Notes: generated from the letters alone by a model not told the origin. DNA of 24,320 bases from an uncultured Acetatifactor sp. (GCA_910585665.1 CAJUFI010000067.1:1-24320); one strand, 5' to 3'; shown: positions 7,247 through 15,465, counted from the first letter of the stretch. Numbers and translations: made by a program.

Positions 7247-8026
7247 TCACCCCAGCGCCACGTCCAGAGCCATCATGACCGTAAATCCCGCGGCAAACAA
7301 AAGCGTCCCCACATTGGAATGCTTCCCCTCCGACATTTCCGGAATCAGCTCCTCCACCACCACATAGAACATGGCCCCCGCGGCAAAGCTCAGAAGATAC
7401 GGCAGCAGCGGAACCAGGAATCCGGCCATCAGAATCGTCAGGACCGCTCCTATGGGCTCCACCGCGCCGGAGAGGCTCCCATACAGGAAGGCTTTCCTCT
7501 TGCTGACGCCTTCTGCCCGCAGGGGCATGGAAATGATAGCACCCTCCGGGAAATTCTGTATGGCAATGCCCAGGGAAAGAGCCAACGCACCCATGGCAGT
7601 GATCCCGGCCTCCCCGGAAAGCCACCCGGCATAGACCACCCCTACGGCCATGCCCTCCGGCAGATTGTGGAGCGTCACCGCAAGCACCAGCATGGTGGTC
7701 TTCTGTAGGCGGCTTTCCGGGCCTTCCGCCTTGCTGCTGTTCAAGTGCAGATGGGGGATGGTCCGGTCCAGGAGCAGAAGAAACAGGACGCCTGTCCAGT
7801 AGCCCACTGCCGCCGGCACAAAAGCCCAGCGCCCCATGGCTGCCGCCTGGTCCATGGCAGGGATCAGCAGGCTCCAGATGGAAGCCGCCACCATGACTCC
7901 CGCCGCGAATCCGGTCAGCGCCCGCTGCACCGTTGGGTTCATTTTCTTCTTCATGAGCAGCACGCAGGCCGAGCCCAGCGCTGTCCCGAAGAACGGTATC
8001 AGGATGCCTAATGCCGCATTTTTCAT
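7247..8026 (-). CDS. ZIP family divalent metal transporter
   Basis: This 259-aa inner-membrane transporter should import zinc or another divalent metal. Both metal-binding helices are intact: HNLPEG at 120-125 and QNFPEG at 157-162, with the third-site acidic pair EELIPE at 225-230. Eight hydrophobic segments fit the ZIP topology, and a short histidine-bearing loop (PHLHL, 91-95) lies between TM3 and TM4, where ZIPs carry a variable metal-binding loop. The frame is open 18 codons upstream, but GGAGGA (8032-8037) points to ATG 8026 and the first residues MKNAALGILIPFFGTALG fit the family N-terminus. It resembles the ZupT/GufA group. Its own promoter carries a palindromic operator at the start site, suggesting metal-dependent repression. 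Confidence 0.93.
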   Translation of the reverse strand: MKNAALGILIPFFGTALGSACVLLMKKKMNPTVQRALTGFAAGVMVAASIWSLLIPAMDQAAAMGRWAFVPAAVGYWTGVLFLLLLDRTIPHLHLNSSKAEGPESRLQKTTMLVLAVTLHNLPEGMAVGVVYAGWLSGEAGITAMGALALSLGIAIQNFPEGAIISMPLRAEGVSKRKAFLYGSLSGAVEPIGAVLTILMAGFLVPLLPYLLSFAAGAMFYVVVEELIPEMSEGKHSNVGTLLFAAGFTVMMALDVALG

Positions 8027-8050
8027 AGCATGTCCTCCGAAAGACTTAAG

Positions 8051-8069
8051 AAATTTTCTGACAGTTCCA
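8051..8069 (+). repeat. Fragment of dispersed palindromic repeat
   Basis: AATTTTCTGACAGTTCC closely matches the right end of copy C (ATTTTCCGACAGTTCC). It lies in the ZIP leader between operator and ribosome binding site. Only this short end remains, so the assignment is tentative. Confidence 0.35.
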
Positions 8070-8083
8070 AAGTGATTCATGGA

Positions 8084-8099
8084 GTTAGTTTTAACTAAC
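8084..8099. promoter_or_regulatory. Palindromic operator of ZIP gene
   Basis: GTTAGTTTTAACTAAC has 7-bp perfect arms with a 2-bp centre. It covers roughly +2 to +17 of the predicted ZIP transcript. The GTTAG/CTAAC half-sites resemble binding sites of DtxR/IdeR-type metal repressors. The regulator is not encoded in this window, so its identity is inference. Confidence 0.68.
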
Positions 8100-8107
8100 T
8101 ATTTGTC

Positions 8108-8137
8108 AGTATATCACTCTTCAGTACAGGGTGTCAA
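8108..8137 (-). promoter_or_regulatory. Sigma-A promoter of ZIP gene
   Basis: On the minus strand TTGACA (8137-8132) and TATACT (8113-8108) are spaced by 18 bp, placing the start near 8101, just before the palindromic operator. Confidence 0.8.
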
Positions 8138-8139
8138 CC

Positions 8140-8612
8140 GTCTAATTTGCAGAGCCTCATTTTCTTCTCCTTTTTCTCTGTATCATTGCCATTCTGCCTT
8201 CAATCTATACAGCAAATTCCCATACTGTGCGGCAAATTCCATACCATACGGCATATTTCCATAGCGGCAGGTTCGGAAACGCAGAAAGCGCCCAGGGAAA
8301 GGCCGCTGCGGAAATCATCCGTCATACACGGAGCGGATCGCCGATATCTACCCTCCATCGTTGACCGATGAATAGAATTCCTCTCCCGTATCAAGACATA
8401 TGGCCGCAAGCCGTCCCCGGGGAAGCATGCCCTACAGTCGATTGCGATATGATGGTTCCTGCGGCAGATGGATCCCGGCTTAGGATTTTCCTCTAGCTTC
8501 CATGTCCTTTTCAGGCGCTAAATGCGCCGGTTGGTTTTCTGCCGCTGGTATTCCTTGCTAATTCCCTGGATTGCTATAATCGATACGCGAATCAATTAAT
8601 AAACAGGCACAG
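8140..8612. other. Gene-free stretch with degenerate tandem repeat
   Basis: I find no credible gene here: the open frames are short and lack ribosome binding sites. Three degenerate 19-20-bp units starting at 8212, 8232 and 8251 share a GCAAATTCCATAC-like core. The rest shows no feature I can name. It separates the ZIP promoter from the 3' end of the envelope operon. Confidence 0.5.
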
Positions 8613-8639
8613 AAAAGGGGCCGGTGGTGAACCGTCCCC
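8613..8639 (-). terminator. Terminator of envelope operon
   Basis: Read on the minus strand, GGGG-AC-GGT-TCACC-ACC-GG-CCCC forms an interrupted stem, followed by TTTT (8616-8613). It lies 38 nt after the stop of the lipoprotein gene. Confidence 0.65.
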
Positions 8640-8676
8640 CTTCCTATCAAGCCTGCTCTGTCTGTTCTGCCGGTTG

Positions 8677-10296
8677 CTACCTGTAGTGTATCTCGTCGTA
8701 GCCGTACGTTTTCTGCGAGGAGATTGAGCCATCGTCGCTATAGTATACCAGGTCATACCCATCCTCGTGGCAGATGTACGCCTCGATGGCTCGTTTGCTG
8801 TCGCCTTCATGGAGATAGATGGTAAATTCATTCTCGGCGGTCTGCTCACCGCTCTGCCGCAGGACGCCTTCATCGTTGTACCTCTCATAGAAGTTGTACA
8901 CGCCGTTTTCAGCCCGGGTGTATTTGAGGGATACCTCCCCATCGTCTGTATAGATGGTCCTTCCGGCCTCCCGGCCGTCCTCAAAATAGGTAAGCTCATC
9001 GTCAATGACCCCGTAGTCATACCTGACCAGCCCGCTCCGTCCGCCGTTCTCGTAAAATTTCTCAATATGGTGGATGCGCTCGGGATCCCCGGCGGTAAAG
9101 TCGTGGTAATAGGTCACGCTTTCCAGCGCACCGCTGTCAAAATAGGTATACGCTTTCGCTCCGATGTCGCCCGATCCCAGAGAGCTCCTGAGGTGATCCA
9201 CGGTTTCCAGCATTCCCCTGTCGTTGCAGGTGATGGTGTAGGTATTCTTAGGGGTCTGGTACGCCGCGCCGGAAAGCATGCCGTTATCATACTGATAGGT
9301 GATGGAGTATTCCTCGTCCGCCGGGTCATCGGTATTCAGGAACTCCTTGTAGTAATTATATTTGTACACAGCGGGCTTTCCGTCATCCTGCCAGGAAAGG
9401 GTCAAGGTATAGACCTGGGTCAAGGCCTTTTCGTCCCCATCATCGTCCTCGTTGGTGTGGGATTCGTCAAGAACATAGGTAACCGTCTGCCCGCCGTCCG
9501 AGATATCAGCCCCGTAGGTGTACATACTGTACTGACCCTTCTGCATATCCACTGGCTTGTCATCGTCATAATGCCAGGTGATGGTCAGGTCTTCGTCAAG
9601 CCGTCCGTCCGCCGCATAAAACCAGGTTTTGGCGGGACTGCCGCCCACGCGCTTTGTCAGCCAGTAGCCCCCGCCATATTCGTAGGTGGCCTGGTAATTC
9701 TGGCCGCCCACCATCAGGTGGGACAGTTCCTGGTACTGCGTGGATCCCGAGGATTCCTCTTTTTCGCAATCATATCCCCACTCAGAGCTGGAGTAGTACC
9801 GCTCCTCCGGCGCTTCCGGTGTCTCCCCGGCGGCATACCCCTCTCCCGCTTCCAGAATTGGAGTGATGTCGGAGGCGATGCGTGCGCCCCACTGCTCCGG
9901 CGACCTTTCGCAGGGGCTCCAGCTGTACCGGTAAATGTATAGCTGGTTTCCCGCGGCGTCTAAGGTAATTTTTTCCACGGGATATACCGCCCTGCCGCTT
10001 AAAATGACGTTTCCAGCGCCGACTTCCATCTCATAGCTGTACTGGATTTGTCTGTACAGCGCACCGTTGGAGTATTTTAGCAACACGGTGTCCCGACCGC
10101 CATCCTCGTTAAAAGCGACCTCTGCGTCGCCGTAAAGCCCACGGAAGTTTCCCCAAGTCCAGGTGACATCTCCTTCTCCGCCAGACGAGGATAAAGACGA
10201 ATCTCCGGCAGACGGGGATGAAGACGAATCTCCGCAACCGGAAAGAAGAACAAACACCAGTGCCACTGTCAATAAAATCGTTGCTATTTTTTTCAT
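8677..10296 (-). CDS. Repeat-rich lipoprotein of unknown function
   Basis: The 539-aa product has a lipoprotein signal: positively charged MKKIATI, a hydrophobic core, and lipobox LSGC with Cys at residue 21. A Ser-rich linker follows (about 23-40). The remainder is rich in Tyr, Asp and Gly and built of short beta-hairpin-like units such as YNDEGVLRQSGEQ, IYTDDGEVSLKYTR and YYSDDGSISSQKTYGYDE. Such units resemble MORN/YwqK-type or RHS-like surface repeats. GGAAGGA lies just before ATG 10296. It is the last gene of the operon and should be anchored on the outer face of the cytoplasmic membrane, where it could bind a wall or surface ligand. No enzyme motif is visible. Confidence 0.85.
   Translation of the reverse strand: MKKIATILLTVALVFVLLSGCGDSSSSPSAGDSSLSSSGGEGDVTWTWGNFRGLYGDAEVAFNEDGGRDTVLLKYSNGALYRQIQYSYEMEVGAGNVILSGRAVYPVEKITLDAAGNQLYIYRYSWSPCERSPEQWGARIASDITPILEAGEGYAAGETPEAPEERYYSSSEWGYDCEKEESSGSTQYQELSHLMVGGQNYQATYEYGGGYWLTKRVGGSPAKTWFYAADGRLDEDLTITWHYDDDKPVDMQKGQYSMYTYGADISDGGQTVTYVLDESHTNEDDDGDEKALTQVYTLTLSWQDDGKPAVYKYNYYKEFLNTDDPADEEYSITYQYDNGMLSGAAYQTPKNTYTITCNDRGMLETVDHLRSSLGSGDIGAKAYTYFDSGALESVTYYHDFTAGDPERIHHIEKFYENGGRSGLVRYDYGVIDDELTYFEDGREAGRTIYTDDGEVSLKYTRAENGVYNFYERYNDEGVLRQSGEQTAENEFTIYLHEGDSKRAIEAYICHEDGYDLVYYSDDGSISSQKTYGYDEIHYR
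10182..10235. repeat. Two 27-bp tandem units in lipoprotein linker
   Basis: Units 10182-10208 and 10209-10235 differ at three bases. They encode GDSSSSPSA and GDSSLSSSG, directly after the lipobox Cys. The unit is a multiple of three, so copy number changes only alter linker length. Confidence 0.8.
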
Positions 10297-10430
10297 TTTT
10301 TCCTTCCTCTCTCTGTTCTGGCACGCTGGCGAATTTGAACGTGACAGAACAATATTTAACTTAATAATATGAACGCCCAGCCGTTATCCCTGCATGTGTC
10401 CATCACTGGTTCCGATGCTTACAGGCACTT

Positions 10431-10646
10431 TTATCCCGGCTGTCCAATGTCCCTTTGGAACTTTGCCGTCGCCGCCCCGGTGCCCTTATCCTGCTCTTCC
10501 GAAGCGGCTTCACTGCTTTTTTCTTCCGCCTGTTCCGAATGGCTTCCGCACCCACTGGCTTCTGCCGCCTTTGTCCCGTAGGATACAAGGCCCATACAGA
10601 GCGCTCCGGCTAAAACCATTGCCACAACTTTTTGAAGTCTTTTCAT
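10431..10646 (-). CDS. Small secreted protein
   Basis: This 71-aa protein has a clear Sec signal peptide: MKRLQK, a hydrophobic core VVAMVLAGALCMGLVSYG, and a probable signal peptidase I site near TKAAEA. The mature part is only about 42 residues, rich in Glu, Ser, Ala and Lys (SEQAEEKSSEAASEEQDKG), and probably disordered. No lipobox is present, since Leu precedes the only early Cys. A strong binding site GGAGGAG lies before ATG 10646, 19 nt after the end of the upstream secreted protein gene. It sits between a secreted protein and a lipoprotein, which suggests an accessory role at the surface. I do not recognise the family. A signal or bacteriocin-like peptide is conceivable but has no support. 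Confidence 0.72.
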   Translation of the reverse strand: MKRLQKVVAMVLAGALCMGLVSYGTKAAEASGCGSHSEQAEEKSSEAASEEQDKGTGAATAKFQRDIGQPG

Positions 10647-10665
10647 GTCTCTTCTCCTCCTTCAT

Positions 10666-12042
10666 TTATAATATCATCCCGCCCCACTCAATGAGGGATG
10701 TCCCCTCATGGCTGGCGGGCCTGATTTCAGGGATGGAAGGCTCCGGCGTATGGCTGTCCACGGGCCGGAAGCAGAACCAGATTCGGAAATAATGATCCGG
10801 CGACGTCCCTTCTATCACCAATGGCATGGCCGCGTCCACCAGTTCCGTCGTCTGGGGGTACATGCGGTAATCGGTATCCTTGTCCAGCATATCGTCCCAG
10901 AACTCAACAAAATCCCGGATTTCCTGCCCATTCAGCCCATAGGACTCCAGGATGCCCCTGAACTGGTCGCTGCGCTCTCCCGCATGGACGGTAAACCCCT
11001 CCACTGTCTGGAACATGCCCGGAATCGTTCTGGATTCATAGAAAAGATAAGGATATCCCTCTTCCCCGTCCACTGTCAGGGTTCCGTCCGCCTCAAGTTC
11101 TATTTTCCAGGAATCCGTGTAAGTCGGCAGCGTCTTCGTCAGAAGTTCGCTTTCCGAAAATGTCAAAGTACATTGGGTGCCTGCTGCCCCATACAGATAA
11201 ATATTGGGTTTATAGCAGTTGATATCATGGGCCATGCGGATCTTCAGCACCAAATCCTCAACCATTTCACCGGGCTGCGGATCCGGCGGCAGACCTCCAT
11301 AATTGTAAGGCGTGAACCGATCGTCGATGATGCCGAGCCACCATGGGTCTACACCCGCCGCCCGGCTTTTGAGCACATTCAGCAGATCGTTGAGCAGCGC
11401 CAGCAGCTTCGACAGCTTCAGATATTCCCCATAGGGAATCTTGTCCTGCATTTTTCCCGGAACCATATTTTCTATCATATCCATGTAAGCCTGTATGACC
11501 GTAATCAAATCCTGTAAGACAAGAATGGAGGCATGGGCATTGTCCTGTGCGTTATTGTCCAGATTGTTCTCCAGCTCCTCTATAGACTCAACCACATTAT
11601 TGTTCCACCATCGTTTGAACAGCGTCATTGGCCCATCGGATGAAAGATAATCCACCATATTGGCAATCTTGTCCACCTTGTCATCGATTCCGTTGTTCAG
11701 CGAGCTGTTGTCATTTTCTATTTCATACTGGATAAAGTCTGAGATCAGATCATTGCGCTCCGTCACTGCCTGATCCACCGGATTGTCAGGCTCTCCGGAA
11801 CCGCCGTCCACCCAATCCTTTATCTCCTTCGCCTTCTCCCGTTCTATCTTGTGAATGGAGTCTTTGCCCCAATCGCGCAGATAGTCGATCATGTTCTCTA
11901 TGTTTTTCGCTTCAGAAGGGACTTCCTCCGGAAGCGGAGGCGCAGCTGCAGCCACAAGCCCCATATCCGGAAGCATTCCAAGAAAGAGGCTGACGCAGAC
12001 CGCCAAAGCCACCAGACTTTTTCCCTTTTTTCCCATGCTCAT
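10666..12042 (-). CDS. Secreted protein with C-terminal IYLY-type domain
   Basis: This 458-aa exported protein has a signal peptide at residues 1-34, with predicted cleavage after LVAAAA. Residues about 40-235 are charged and mostly helical, with possible coiled coil (IEELENNLDNN). From about 265, YKPNIYLYGAAGTQCTLTF, then TYTDSWKIELEADGTLTV, YPYLFYES, GLNGQEIRDFVEFW and YFRIWFCF follow, in order, the conserved blocks of a domain common in Firmicutes surface proteins and often beginning KPVIYLYP. I know the domain from recurring hypothetical proteins; no function is established to my knowledge. Its start overlaps the stop of the TPR gene upstream by 4 bases (ATGA), with GGAG upstream, so both are translated together. 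It probably works outside the membrane with the TPR proteins. Confidence 0.82.
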   Translation of the reverse strand: MSMGKKGKSLVALAVCVSLFLGMLPDMGLVAAAAPPLPEEVPSEAKNIENMIDYLRDWGKDSIHKIEREKAKEIKDWVDGGSGEPDNPVDQAVTERNDLISDFIQYEIENDNSSLNNGIDDKVDKIANMVDYLSSDGPMTLFKRWWNNNVVESIEELENNLDNNAQDNAHASILVLQDLITVIQAYMDMIENMVPGKMQDKIPYGEYLKLSKLLALLNDLLNVLKSRAAGVDPWWLGIIDDRFTPYNYGGLPPDPQPGEMVEDLVLKIRMAHDINCYKPNIYLYGAAGTQCTLTFSESELLTKTLPTYTDSWKIELEADGTLTVDGEEGYPYLFYESRTIPGMFQTVEGFTVHAGERSDQFRGILESYGLNGQEIRDFVEFWDDMLDKDTDYRMYPQTTELVDAAMPLVIEGTSPDHYFRIWFCFRPVDSHTPEPSIPEIRPASHEGTSLIEWGGMIL

Positions 12043-12845
12043 TCTGCCAGCGCTCCTTCCATGATTTTAGACACGTACCACTTGATGTTGTCTTCCCTTT
12101 CCGCGTCCACGCCCCGCTCCAGGGCATCTGCAAAACAAAGGGCCGCCTGCTGCGGTTCATCCTGTTCATAATAAATGATCCCCAGATAATAGCAGGGCAT
12201 CGGATCCATCCTGTTCAGTTCCCTTGCCCGCAGGAAATAATAGATTGCTCCCTGATAAGAACCTTCCCCCAGCCTGGCCAGTCCGGCCATATACTGCATA
12301 TGGCTGCTGCCGGGAAGGTCCGCGGCGGCGGCAAGGTACAGTTCCCGCAGCTTTTTCGCGGATTCCTCTGTATTCTGCAAGATGTAGATGCGCTCCATAT
12401 ATTCATAATATATCTGGGACGAAGCGTCCTCCACCTGGCTGACACAGGACAGCGCCGTCCCATAATCCCTCAGGGAAATAAATTGCTCCGCCCGGGCATA
12501 CAGGGACAGATCCGTGACACCGAACCTTTCGTCCAGTTCGTCCAGAAGTTCCGTCGCCTGGTCCAGGTTCCCTTTTTCAATGCAGGATACCGCCTTTTCA
12601 ATCCGTTCATCATAATCCCCGATGCCGCCTGCGGATGCAGTCTGTTCGGCAGCCAGGCACAAAATCAGGCACACCGGCAGGGGCAGCATGGAAAGCGCCG
12701 CGCCTTTCTTCCCCTTCCATAGCAGCTGCAGCCCAATGCCTGCGGCTGCGGTCAGAAAGAGCAGGATGCAGAACAGCAGGCTGGTCTTCCATAAAAAGGC
12801 GCCGCCGATGGCAAGCAATAGAAACAGACCATAAAATACAATCAT
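12039..12845 (-). CDS. Membrane-anchored TPR protein
   Basis: The 268-aa product has two to three N-terminal membrane segments (about 2-18, 22-43 and 50-70), then a soluble region of TPR-like helix pairs. Recognisable units include AVSCIEKGNLDQATELLDEL, YMAGLARLGEGSYQGAIYYF with its continuation LRARELNRMDP, and CYYLGIIYYEQDEPQQAALC. TPRs are scaffolds for protein-protein contact. GGGGGAG in the end of the preceding gene serves as binding site, and only 3 nt separate the two genes. The next gene overlaps its stop. It reads like a smaller relative of the upstream 782-aa protein, with the same membrane-plus-TPR plan, so the two may form a complex. No catalytic motif is visible. Confidence 0.85.
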   Translation of the reverse strand: MIVFYGLFLLLAIGGAFLWKTSLLFCILLFLTAAAGIGLQLLWKGKKGAALSMLPLPVCLILCLAAEQTASAGGIGDYDERIEKAVSCIEKGNLDQATELLDELDERFGVTDLSLYARAEQFISLRDYGTALSCVSQVEDASSQIYYEYMERIYILQNTEESAKKLRELYLAAAADLPGSSHMQYMAGLARLGEGSYQGAIYYFLRARELNRMDPMPCYYLGIIYYEQDEPQQAALCFADALERGVDAEREDNIKWYVSKIMEGALAE

Positions 12846-12848
12846 GTC

Positions 12849-15197
12849 TTACTCCCCCTTTCTGTCTTCCAGAGCCTTCAAAAGGTTCTTATTGTGGTAG
12901 GAAATTCCATAGACATCGTTTCCGTGATCCTGATAGGGCAGGGATTTCTCCACTTTGCGGGAATAAATAATCGCATTATCGTAATCTCCCATGGCTTCAT
13001 AGGTATTGGCTATGGAAAAATAGAGCGCTGACATGGTCCCCCCGCATTCCTCGGCCTTATGAAAGGCTTCCAGCGCTGTCCCGAAATCCTTTGCCCCGAA
13101 GGCAATCGTCCCTTTCAGGTACCAGCCCATGGGCAGATCGTCCCGGACGGAAAGGATTCGCTCCGCGGACGCTGCCGCCTCCACATAGTCGCGGCTGGTA
13201 AAGCATTGGTAAATGGCTGTCATGTAATCCCAGAGCAGGGCATGGGACTTTATCTCCGCTATCTGTTCCTCTGAGAGTTTTTCGTATATTCTATACTGGA
13301 AATCCGTCCATGCGGCGCTGTCATCCATGGCAAGATACTGGACACAGGCATAAAGACAGCCTTCCGTCTCTGGATTCCCCTCCGGACCCGCCGTCAGATC
13401 CCCCAGCCTTCCGGCCATCTCCAGAGCCGTTTCCGTATCCTGTATCTTCAGAGCGGAAAGGGCCGCCAGATACAGCGCCTGCACGCTGTCAGGATTCTGC
13501 TGCAGGCACTTCCCGGCCATCTCCGCGCAGGCCTGGTAATTCCCAAGCTTTTCCTGGATGTCGGCACAGCGCAGGGCGGTTCCGCTTTCGCCCGACAGCT
13601 CGTAGGAAGCTTCATAATATTCCAATGCCGCTTCATAAGCATAGCAATTGGCGGCCGCCTCCCCCAAATCGTATTTTTCCAGAGCCAGCTGCTCCTCCGT
13701 CCGCGTCCCGTCATCGAACAATCGGTCAAACCGCCGGATTGCCTCCAGGGTGCGCCCGTAATGCCCGGCCTCATCCACCTTGTAGCTGCTTCCCACCTGA
13801 TAAGCCACATGCTGTAGAAGCAGAATGTCTTCATTCGCTTCCGCCAGAGCCAGAGCCGCTTCCGTCAGTTCAGCTGTATAACCGCCCTGGGTTCCGTATT
13901 CTGACAGGAGCCGGAACATGCCGCAGGCGGCAAGCTCCTCCTGATAGCCGTTCAGCAAAGATACGGCGGCCATTTTCCCCTCCTCCAGGTCCCCGGCGAA
14001 CAGCACGTCCTCCTCCGTATAGCGTTCCGCTGCCGCCAAATTCAGAAGAATCTCGTCCCGCAGAAGCTCCTGCGCCTGGGACAGCTCCTCCAGACTGCCA
14101 AAATACCGAAGCAGCGCCGGATACCATTCCGCTCCAAGCGCGCGATTCCGTATCCTGCTTTCCAGCTGCTGCATGGAACCGCGCTCCGACAGGTACAGTG
14201 CGCCGATGACTACATCATCCCGATATTGTCGATAGATATTTTCCAGGGAATATCCGGATTCCTCCCTCACGATGCTCTCAAAGGCATGGGCCCTTGCCTG
14301 AGAGAGGCCGAATGCAGCAGCGGCCTGCTCCATATCGCCCTCCCTTAAAGCCTCATATCCGTCTTCCAGAGAGCCCTCTATGGCAGCCCTCATCTGCTCC
14401 TCTACGGAAAGACTCCCTCTGCTTCCCATCAAAAAGGCAAGAAGCAGCGCCGCGGCAAAAGGGATGAGGATTTCAAGTTTATTTTTTATCGTATTCCCTG
14501 AAACATCCGTCCGGGCCTCCTCCATGCCTTCCGCCCTTCCATCCGGACCAATCCTATGTAACACCGCCGCAAGAATCCCATATCCGCAGCAAGCATCGAA
14601 GACGCGCAAGGCCAACATGCCGGTGACAGACCGTATGGGAATTTTCAATACCGCATCCTTCAGGGTAAAAATGCCAATCCAGACAGCCAAAGTTGCTGCC
14701 AGTACCCCAAAGTCTTTCAGGAGCCGCCTCGCCCTCTTTTCTGTCCTGACCAGGACGCATTTCTGCATCAATCTGTCCAGAAACACCGAAACCATGAAAA
14801 GAGCCGCACAGGAAAGCGCCAGCGGGGCCGCTATATCCCATAGGCCGGAATCCAGGGAAAAAAGCCTGCCTGTCAGCTCCCTGGCTTCATCCAAGGCCAT
14901 CCAGAGATAAAATATGACCAGGATCCATAGCTCTTCCTTCAATACCGCCAGCCAGTTCCGCCGGATTTTCTCGAAACCGCCCTGTCCTTCCGGATTCCGA
15001 AGGCAGAAATACACCGTCAGGCATCCAAGCGCAAGAATATTCCCTGTTGCCATGTATGTCTTTTCCAGCCATGCAGGAAGCGTCTTCCCTCCAGCCAGCA
15101 TTGTAGACACACATAACAGTGAGCCCAATACCCCGGCAGAGAAGGCCGCCAACGCCAGGAGCTGCCTCTGTGCCTTATGTCTCATTTTACTTTCCAT
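12849..15197 (-). CDS. Large multi-span membrane TPR protein
   Basis: The 782-aa product has about seven membrane segments in its first 265 residues, for example LLALAAFSAGVLGSLLCV, WILVIFYLWMAL, APLALSCAALFMVSVFL, FGVLAATLAVWIGIFTL and LEILIPFAAALLLAFLMG. A soluble region of about 515 residues with many TPR-like units follows (YEAALEYYEASYELSGES, YQACAEMAGKCLQQNPDSVQ, WYLKGTIAFGAKDFGTALEA, YFSIANTYEAMGDYDNAIIY). The frame opens 15 codons earlier from a TTG inside a palindromic repeat. GGGGA six nt before ATG 15197 supports the start used. It is the first gene of a five-gene operon and probably its membrane scaffold. No enzymatic motif is seen. I do not recognise a named family. Confidence 0.85.
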   Translation of the reverse strand: MESKMRHKAQRQLLALAAFSAGVLGSLLCVSTMLAGGKTLPAWLEKTYMATGNILALGCLTVYFCLRNPEGQGGFEKIRRNWLAVLKEELWILVIFYLWMALDEARELTGRLFSLDSGLWDIAAPLALSCAALFMVSVFLDRLMQKCVLVRTEKRARRLLKDFGVLAATLAVWIGIFTLKDAVLKIPIRSVTGMLALRVFDACCGYGILAAVLHRIGPDGRAEGMEEARTDVSGNTIKNKLEILIPFAAALLLAFLMGSRGSLSVEEQMRAAIEGSLEDGYEALREGDMEQAAAAFGLSQARAHAFESIVREESGYSLENIYRQYRDDVVIGALYLSERGSMQQLESRIRNRALGAEWYPALLRYFGSLEELSQAQELLRDEILLNLAAAERYTEEDVLFAGDLEEGKMAAVSLLNGYQEELAACGMFRLLSEYGTQGGYTAELTEAALALAEANEDILLLQHVAYQVGSSYKVDEAGHYGRTLEAIRRFDRLFDDGTRTEEQLALEKYDLGEAAANCYAYEAALEYYEASYELSGESGTALRCADIQEKLGNYQACAEMAGKCLQQNPDSVQALYLAALSALKIQDTETALEMAGRLGDLTAGPEGNPETEGCLYACVQYLAMDDSAAWTDFQYRIYEKLSEEQIAEIKSHALLWDYMTAIYQCFTSRDYVEAAASAERILSVRDDLPMGWYLKGTIAFGAKDFGTALEAFHKAEECGGTMSALYFSIANTYEAMGDYDNAIIYSRKVEKSLPYQDHGNDVYGISYHNKNLLKALEDRKGE

Positions 15198-15225
15198 CTC
15201 AATCCCCTGTCTTTCATCGTGCAGA

Positions 15226-15330
15226 TAAGGAATTGTCTCCAAATACCTGATACAAGTTCATGGCGGCTTTTGTTGTATTTCCGGGCTTTTAACTGAACAA
15301 GTTGTATCAGTTTTCTCTGACAACTCCTAA
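15226..15330 (+). repeat. Dispersed palindromic repeat, copy A
   Basis: A 105-bp element whose two arms pair: TAAGGAATTGTC and CTGATACAA on the left match the reverse complement of GACAACTCCTAA and TTGTATCAG on the right. The centre contains the family core TTGTATTTCCGGGCTTT. It lies 28 bp upstream of the first gene of the envelope operon, so it should be in that operon's leader or promoter region. Confidence 0.8.
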
Positions 15331-15380
15331 ATCGTTTTAAGCTACATATATTAATTCGCACGAGATTGAGAAAAGGGGAC

Positions 15381-15426
15381 AAAAAAATTTCCCTTGCCAA
15401 AAAAATTTCTGCCCTGGCAAGGGAAA
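15381..15426 (-). terminator. Strong terminator after sigma/anti-sigma genes
   Basis: A 12-bp perfect stem, TTTCCCTTGCCA (15388-15399) with TGGCAAGGGAAA (15415-15426), is followed on the minus strand by seven T residues (15387-15381). It is about 400 nt downstream of the anti-sigma stop and separates that transcript from the envelope operon. Confidence 0.8.
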
Positions 15427-15465
15427 ATAAATAGAACGTTTTTCTGTATATATATTATCGTAAAA

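Noticed and set aside
8767..9942. 391-aa plus-strand ORF opposite the lipoprotein gene
   Set aside because: It is the antisense shadow of the lipoprotein gene, with no binding site and Val/Ile/Gly-heavy composition.
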